DNA from: JBGSIZ01 sp041742255
Lineage (GTDB): Bacteria > Pseudomonadota > Alphaproteobacteria > Rhodobacterales > Rhodobacteraceae
Assembly (NCBI GenBank): GCA_041742255.1
Contig: JBGSIZ010000265.1
Coordinates: 1 to 9,416, forward strand
Direction: 5' to 3'
DNA length: 9,416 bases
Part shown: positions 6,801 through 9,416 of the stretch, piece after piece
Layout of the letters: each line of letters begins with the position of its first letter
How positions within the stretch are numbered: the first letter of the stretch is position 1
Notes under the pieces: model-generated
What the model was told of the DNA's origin: nothing
Databases searched by the model: none
The model's input: only the letters and a program-made list of their open reading frames with translations
Position numbers and translations under genes: made by a program

Positions 6801-8834
6801 GCCGCCGATGTTGGCAATTGCCTGCCGGAACTCTGCCTCGTCCAGCAATCCGTCGCCATTGGCGTCATAGCGAAAGACATAGGCGGTCAGGGCGTCGGGG
6901 TTGGTCAGGTCCGGCAGCACATCGGGATTGACGGTGATCGGGATGAAACCCTTGCCCGGGACGGACAGGAAATTCACACCGCCCGCATTGAAAACCGCCA
7001 AAAGGTTGTCGTAGGTCAGCTCGAGCCGGGAACCGACACGGGTGCCGAACGTCTGGACAAAGTCGGTGGCGATTGTGCCGGTGACCGGGTTGTGGTCACC
7101 CGTCATGTCGTCGATGGCGGTTTCAAACTCGGCCGCGGTGATCGACGTAACCTCGTGCGGCGGCACCCCGCGTTTCATCGCGATGTATTGCAGGATGGCA
7201 AAGGCCCAGACCTCGCGCGGGACCCGGCCAAAGTCGATGCGCAGCCCTGCGGACGTGGGGGTTTCGGTTTGTCCCACATCGGTGGCAAAGGCCAGCGTGC
7301 CATCGGCAATGGCGTTGTCCAACCCGGCCGGGGCCATGACCCACGCCTTCAGACCGGCATCGTAAAAACCATACAGCATCAACAACCGCTTGACGCGCTC
7401 GCCTGAATTGTTGGCGCCATGGGCCGGTATCCGGGCAAGGGCGGCGACGATCTCGCTCTCGTCCAGAACGCCGTTGTTGTCGGCGTCATAGCCCATCATG
7501 TAGGTATACAGGGCAACGGGGTCCGCAAGGTCCGGTTCAACGTCGCCGTTGTATTTGATCGGCATGAACCCGTCGTTCAGTTTGTCGGCGGTGACCACCA
7601 CGGCGCCCCGGCCAAAGATATGGGTCAGCTCTGCGGCATTCAGGGTGAACGTGTCAGACCCGCCCTTGCGGCTGCCGAACCGATGGACAAGGGCGTCGCT
7701 GCTGTCGGACCGGATCGCTTTCCAGTCGTTGATGAAATCGTCGTTGTCGGTGGCTTCGTCGAATTCGGCGTTGGTGATGCCGGTGGCCTCGACCTCGGCG
7801 ATGGTCACCTCGCGGCCTTCCTTTTCGCTGCGCTGGCGGGCGACATGTTCGATAAAGGCATAGGCAAGCGTGTTCGCGGATACGCGGGAAAAGTCGATGA
7901 CGATACCACCGTCAACCCGGGCAATCACGCCATTGCGGGCCAGATCGGGCAGGCCGCGTCCCTGACCGGGAATATCTGTCAAGGGCACGAAAAACTGGTC
8001 GCCGATGCGGACGCCATACAACCGCATCAGGATCTTGATCCGCTTTTCCTGAATGTTGTCGCCACTGCCCCCAAAGGCAACAAGGGCGTTGGTCATCTCG
8101 TCCTGCGACAGATACCCGTCGCCATCGGCATCATAGCCAGCGAAAAATCCATAGGTTTCAAGCGCCTCAAGATCGGGGGCGACAAAATCGGCATAGGCGG
8201 ATGCGGTCACGGCCTCGCCGTCCAGAACCACGGTCACTTCGTCCTGTGGGGCGGCGGTGAACAGGTCGGGGCGGGTGTCGGGGGTGATGGTTTCACCGGC
8301 AGCACTCCGGCGGGCGCGTTCGCCTGCGTCGCCGTCGGCCACAGGCACGCCCAACGCGCGGGCACGGTCGGCAATGGCTTCGCCAAACTCTTCGTCGGCG
8401 GTGATCTGCCGGGTTTCGCTGTCCAGCGTGCCAGACAGGATAATGGTGCCCGGCGCGCCATTTTCGCCCGGCACATAGGCGCCATAGGTGCCCTCGGGCA
8501 AGGCGTCATCGCCGCCGCCTGTCACCACAACATCGGGGGCGATGGTGCCGTTCAGCATGTCTTGGCGCAACTGGTCCAGTGCGGCGTTTTCCTCGGCTGT
8601 GCGCTGGTCGGCAGTCTTGCCGGTCAGGGCGGTGGCGAAGTCCTCGAACGCGGCATCGTCGGACGCGATGGCCTGATAGTCGCGGGCGGACCGTTGGGTG
8701 GCCTCGGTGGCCTTTTTCGGGGTCGTGCGCTGCACGGGTGCGGGGCCGGGGCGAGGGGCGCTGGTCGTTCTCGCGACAGGGGCAGACGCAACAGGCGTGC
8801 CGGTTGACAAGGCAACAGGTTCAATTTGTCCCAT
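3801..8834 (-). CDS. Giant EF-hand repeat protein, putative non-classically exported protein
   Basis: A 1677-residue protein of a family I do not recognise. Residues 1 to about 55 are rich in Ala, Pro, Thr and Ser, with no hydrophobic signal peptide. Residues about 55-200 are acidic and contain EEFGEAIAD (148-156) followed by DGDAGERA. Three tandem modules (about 200-422, 423-628, 629-826) each carry one canonical calcium loop: DADGDGYLSQDE (235-246), DADNNGVLDESE (450-461) and DANGDGLLDEAE (657-668). A fourth module appears to begin at FIPITVDV (827) and breaks off. The remainder is low-homology, acidic, then beta-rich and Gly/Tyr/Trp-rich, with only two cysteines seen (1541 and 1546). ALPAGDP is repeated in tandem before a Trp-rich, WGR-like tail (1642-1677). 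The start at 8834 is chosen because AAGGA sits 7 bases upstream; an in-frame ATG at 9002 would lie wholly inside the previous gene. Likely role is calcium-dependent folding or binding outside the cytoplasm, possibly as a type III secretion substrate; this is inference. Confidence 0.85.
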   Translation of the reverse strand: MGQIEPVALSTGTPVASAPVARTTSAPRPGPAPVQRTTPKKATEATQRSARDYQAIASDDAAFEDFATALTGKTADQRTAEENAALDQLRQDMLNGTIAPDVVVTGGGDDALPEGTYGAYVPGENGAPGTIILSGTLDSETRQITADEEFGEAIADRARALGVPVADGDAGERARRSAAGETITPDTRPDLFTAAPQDEVTVVLDGEAVTASAYADFVAPDLEALETYGFFAGYDADGDGYLSQDEMTNALVAFGGSGDNIQEKRIKILMRLYGVRIGDQFFVPLTDIPGQGRGLPDLARNGVIARVDGGIVIDFSRVSANTLAYAFIEHVARQRSEKEGREVTIAEVEATGITNAEFDEATDNDDFINDWKAIRSDSSDALVHRFGSRKGGSDTFTLNAAELTHIFGRGAVVVTADKLNDGFMPIKYNGDVEPDLADPVALYTYMMGYDADNNGVLDESEIVAALARIPAHGANNSGERVKRLLMLYGFYDAGLKAWVMAPAGLDNAIADGTLAFATDVGQTETPTSAGLRIDFGRVPREVWAFAILQYIAMKRGVPPHEVTSITAAEFETAIDDMTGDHNPVTGTIATDFVQTFGTRVGSRLELTYDNLLAVFNAGGVNFLSVPGKGFIPITVNPDVLPDLTNPDALTAYVFRYDANGDGLLDEAEFRQAIANIGGTQLTNDQVHRIFMLFGGKRDGTQVIAISGFHEAMQESVLRFDGASRQFTLDLTMVTSGRIARAGFQYTADQRGIPVQDLDYITAAEFDMITDHVIGDWKPVRTWNTNILADKFGTRDTGYSEPVLSRSQVQNMFDSGAVTMHPDATRAFIPITVDVNATPNTLPPVEGPQGNFLDTFDPATGNVYDVQDHTDDDPVPGDAFGEGYTDLEHTNGWFTTDTVSVPTEVLEPIASQPGVYEPPQITSGGTLFGVSTRAATPEEMSRTSYPDGRVTWTIGNNIIETRDGSKLDQYLSAYQNRGDPGANPRPNATLVESYTDPVTGDLVEVWAPATYQFETAPDGTPTPPVTEPFVTVNRVATQQLRVFFGTSALDGSMVFGIEVANPTHDPADPASPATRTYFLDVEESPDADVQRPLMGLFQTARENGTLITLETLLADPTDPAAIAYAAYETHQFDTEHAGEAEELTTDAGTTLEEVTATPEGQAYMDDATGDLLETGVMVDGATMEALGLIPPGEADPSQIYFLPKSDELQAAFTELGMGDINDDVVHLLPPGSHGRGLKAVVSGAAGEVLFPPQVTYIDDHQWESTGTDSAGRTITRRFNLRARWATMPIAALNLPFSVTGGFVIFEGTSNNGGQVRAAVLKARSAASVVLSVRYGRITPWGGGRETYPMIEADVGYSLSGRAFFAPLGDGYGKDGDPAVIGYVQTPFVNVVFRYRAYTKTTGASMLGNTGGWGHFYNATVALIGGAPALLTGAELRIRGSVYRGENGTTVYRGVAEVVGFTIFAGPRLNPASWLTNWPSMLGEAFRRFAIYYALNFIRNGVAPPARDGHNPVFAQFIAAMLNEWGPAALGAVYDAVTGLWNCAQIWCTPVTNADGAVVGMQITRINADGTTEVGIMHDNGVFEPQVGGIVDPNAAPPEGAVVIDLTGAPENAIAPVNPALPAGDPALPAGDPGNPVADPATGYSEWEYKGEKVLWFITWARGTVTIQWGKLGETATID
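3942..3983 (-). repeat. Two 21-base units encoding ALPAGDP twice
   Basis: Two adjacent 21-base units encode the same seven residues (ALPAGDP) with several synonymous differences. They form a Pro/Gly/Asp-rich spacer between the beta-rich region and the Trp-rich tail of the giant protein, probably a flexible hinge. Confidence 0.6.
6357..6950 (-). repeat. EF-hand module, copy 3 of 3
   Basis: Encodes residues about 629-826. It contains FIPITVNPDVLPDL, the loop DANGDGLLDEAE (6831-6866), VHRIFMLFGG, a diverged LDLTMV block in place of IDFxRV, AGFQYTADQRG, ITAAEFDMITD, GDWKPVR, FGTRDTG and a helix ending in GAV. It is directly followed by FIPITVDV, the opening block of a further copy that then turns into unrelated acidic sequence. 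Confidence 0.75.
6951..7568 (-). repeat. EF-hand module, copy 2 of 3
   Basis: Encodes residues about 423-628. It shares the block order of copy 1: FMPIKYNGDVEPDL, the loop DADNNGVLDESE (7452-7487), RVKRLLMLYG, IDFGRV, AFAILQYIAMKRG, ITAAEFETAIDD, FGTRVGS and a helix ending in GGV. The residues shared between copies sit in these blocks and the linkers differ, as expected for an old duplication rather than a recent one. Confidence 0.75.
7569..8237 (-). repeat. EF-hand module, copy 1 of 3
   Basis: Encodes residues about 200-422 of the giant protein. The order of blocks is PDL and a short helix, the calcium loop DADGDGYLSQDE (8097-8132), RIKILMRLYG, IDFSRV, AFIEHVARQR, ITNAEFDEA, DW, FGSRKGG, a helix ending in GAV, and FMPIKYNGDV leading into copy 2. 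All six calcium-coordinating loop positions, including Gly6 and the final Glu, fit the EF-hand consensus. The amino-terminal edge of this copy is the most diverged. Confidence 0.75.
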
Positions 8835-9090
8835 GGGTGGATCCTTTGGTCTGAGTGTGGGTGGAGGGGGATAGGGGGGCACCGGGGTCAGACTGCGGTG
8901 CGGCCCGCGCCAGGATCCGGCGCAGGTCACGCGAGGCCGGGTCCGTCGGAGCGAGCGTTTGGGCAAGATCCAGCAAGGCATGGGCCTTGGCGGTGAACCC
9001 ATGCAGGGCGAATGTGGCGGCCAGCGCCCGCAGCAGGGTCGGATCGTCCTGAAAACGGTCCACTGGCTGGGTGTTGGGGGTGCCTGTCAT
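8821..9090 (-). CDS. Small TPR-like protein, possible YscY-type secretion chaperone
   Basis: An 89-residue soluble protein with no signal peptide or membrane segment. Residues about 17-65 form a helical hairpin of TPR character: LLRALAATFALHGFTAKA, then HALLDLAQTLAPTDPASRDL. The pattern (L..A..F...G....A..LL.....L.P.D) resembles the first TPR of YscY, the small chaperone that in Ysc-type type III secretion binds YscX and the export gate. YscY itself is about 114 residues, so this one is short. The tail is Ser/Thr/Pro-rich. The ATG overlaps the previous stop (ATGA, 9087-9090), and the 3' end overlaps the giant gene by 14 bases, so production of all three is likely coupled and it may chaperone the giant protein. 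Coding looks genuine from the tight overlaps and the protein pattern. The specific family assignment is weak; a generic TPR adaptor is the alternative. Confidence 0.65.
   Translation of the reverse strand: MTGTPNTQPVDRFQDDPTLLRALAATFALHGFTAKAHALLDLAQTLAPTDPASRDLRRILARAAPQSDPGAPLSPSTHTQTKGSTHGTN
8842..8846 (-). promoter_or_regulatory. Shine-Dalgarno site of the giant gene
   Basis: On the minus strand, AAGGA (within AAAGGATCC) lies 7 bases before the ATG at 8834. It falls inside the end of the preceding 89-codon gene, whose stop lies 14 bases into the giant gene. The site decides the start and suggests reinitiation by ribosomes leaving the upstream gene. Confidence 0.7.
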
Positions 9091-9383
9091 GGGCTGCCCC
9101 CCGGACCGATCTGCAACAGCGCAAGGTGTTCATACATCCGGGCCACATCCCCCAGAACCCGCAGGCCGTCGCGCAAGGCGGGGTCATCGACGGCCTCCAT
9201 CCGCATCAGGATGACCGCGACGCGAAACGCGATCTGGGGGGTGGTGTGGCCGTGCAATGGGGCCAGATGGGGGTCCAGCGCAGCAGACAACGCGCCCAAC
9301 CGGCCAGCGGTGGCATAGGGGGTGGCCGCAACCGGCGGGCGGCGCTGCACCCGGGTCTGGGTGCCCAGATATTCGGCGGTCAT
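9087..9383 (-). CDS. Small helical protein, possible YscX-like partner; start uncertain
   Basis: At least 98 residues, soluble, with no signal peptide. An Arg/Pro/Ala-rich first part (about 1-35) is followed by helices at about 48-90 (QIAFRVAVILMRMEAVDDPALRD, then a segment ending in MYEHLALL). I do not recognise the family with confidence. Its place directly before a YscY-like gene, and a helical carboxyl end with a central DDP/DDD turn, would fit YscX, which is encoded before yscY in Ysc-type loci; the sequence similarity I can see is slight. No ribosome binding site precedes the ATG at 9383, and the frame stays open to the window edge (reading PVPAEPPLLDQ before this Met). The gene may therefore start further right and be truncated here. 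It overlaps the next gene by 4 bases. Confidence 0.55.
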   Translation of the reverse strand: MTAEYLGTQTRVQRRPPVAATPYATAGRLGALSAALDPHLAPLHGHTTPQIAFRVAVILMRMEAVDDPALRDGLRVLGDVARMYEHLALLQIGPGGSP

Positions 9384-9416
9384 CTGGTCTAGCAGGGGCG
9401 GCTCTGCCGGGACCGG

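Noticed and set aside
6831..8132. Dockerin or RTX-type secretion repeats in the giant protein.
   Set aside because: Dockerins have two calcium loops about 24 residues apart, whereas these lie over 200 apart. No GGxGxDxUx nonapeptide arrays are present, so type I RTX export is not supported.
3744..8807. Two very long open frames on the + strand opposite the giant gene (1220 and 462 codons).
   Set aside because: They are in exact codon register with the giant gene, so their stops can arise only from TTA, CTA or TCA codons in it, which this high-GC genome rarely uses. The translations are Gly/His/Asp-rich without any domain, and the first starts inside the terminator hairpin. They are shadows.
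8835..9002. Upstream in-frame ATG that would add 56 residues to the giant protein.
   Set aside because: The added stretch is Pro/Arg-rich, lies entirely within the 89-codon gene, and lacks a ribosome binding site like the one before 8834.

Overview
The window is a high-GC, gene-dense segment with codon use, ATGA overlaps and protein styles typical of an alphaproteobacterium. Rhodobacterales (Roseobacter-like) is my best guess from the look of the DctB/DctD-like proteins; there is no rRNA, tRNA or marker gene to prove it. No mobile element, CRISPR array, RNA gene or origin was recognised.

Left part (1-3716, + strand): a two-component operon. It starts inside a DctB-like sensor histidine kinase, of which only the linker and the catalytic core are present. 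It overlaps by 4 bases a DctD/NtrC-type response regulator (receiver, AAA+, Fis-type HTH). After 46 bases comes a second regulator of the same architecture. Both regulators keep Walker A, Walker B, arginine fingers and the DNA-binding helix, but neither has the GAFTGA loop that touches sigma54. In the first it reads GTLGSG; in the second about eight residues are missing and the Asn of the glutamate switch is Ser. They therefore look like regulators that have left the sigma54 pathway, in the manner known for Rhodobacter capsulatus NtrC.

Middle (3717-3800): an 84-base convergent gap with a perfect 15-bp hairpin, probably a shared terminator.

Right part (3801-9416, - strand): an overlapping cluster read right to left. 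Two small genes (about 98 codons, possibly longer at its start, and 89 codons) overlap by 4 bases. The second overlaps by 14 bases the start of a giant gene of 1677 codons. The giant protein has no signal peptide. It has a disordered Ala/Pro/Thr-rich head and three tandem modules of about 200 residues, each with one canonical EF-hand calcium loop. A long beta-rich region and a tail with a WGR-like pattern follow. The 89-residue protein is TPR-like and resembles YscY-type type III secretion chaperones, so one reading of the cluster is a type III export chaperone pair plus a large calcium-binding substrate. This is an inference, because no core secretion gene lies in the window.

How the halves relate is unknown. 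The regulators could control the neighbouring cluster, but the promoter of that cluster lies outside the window.
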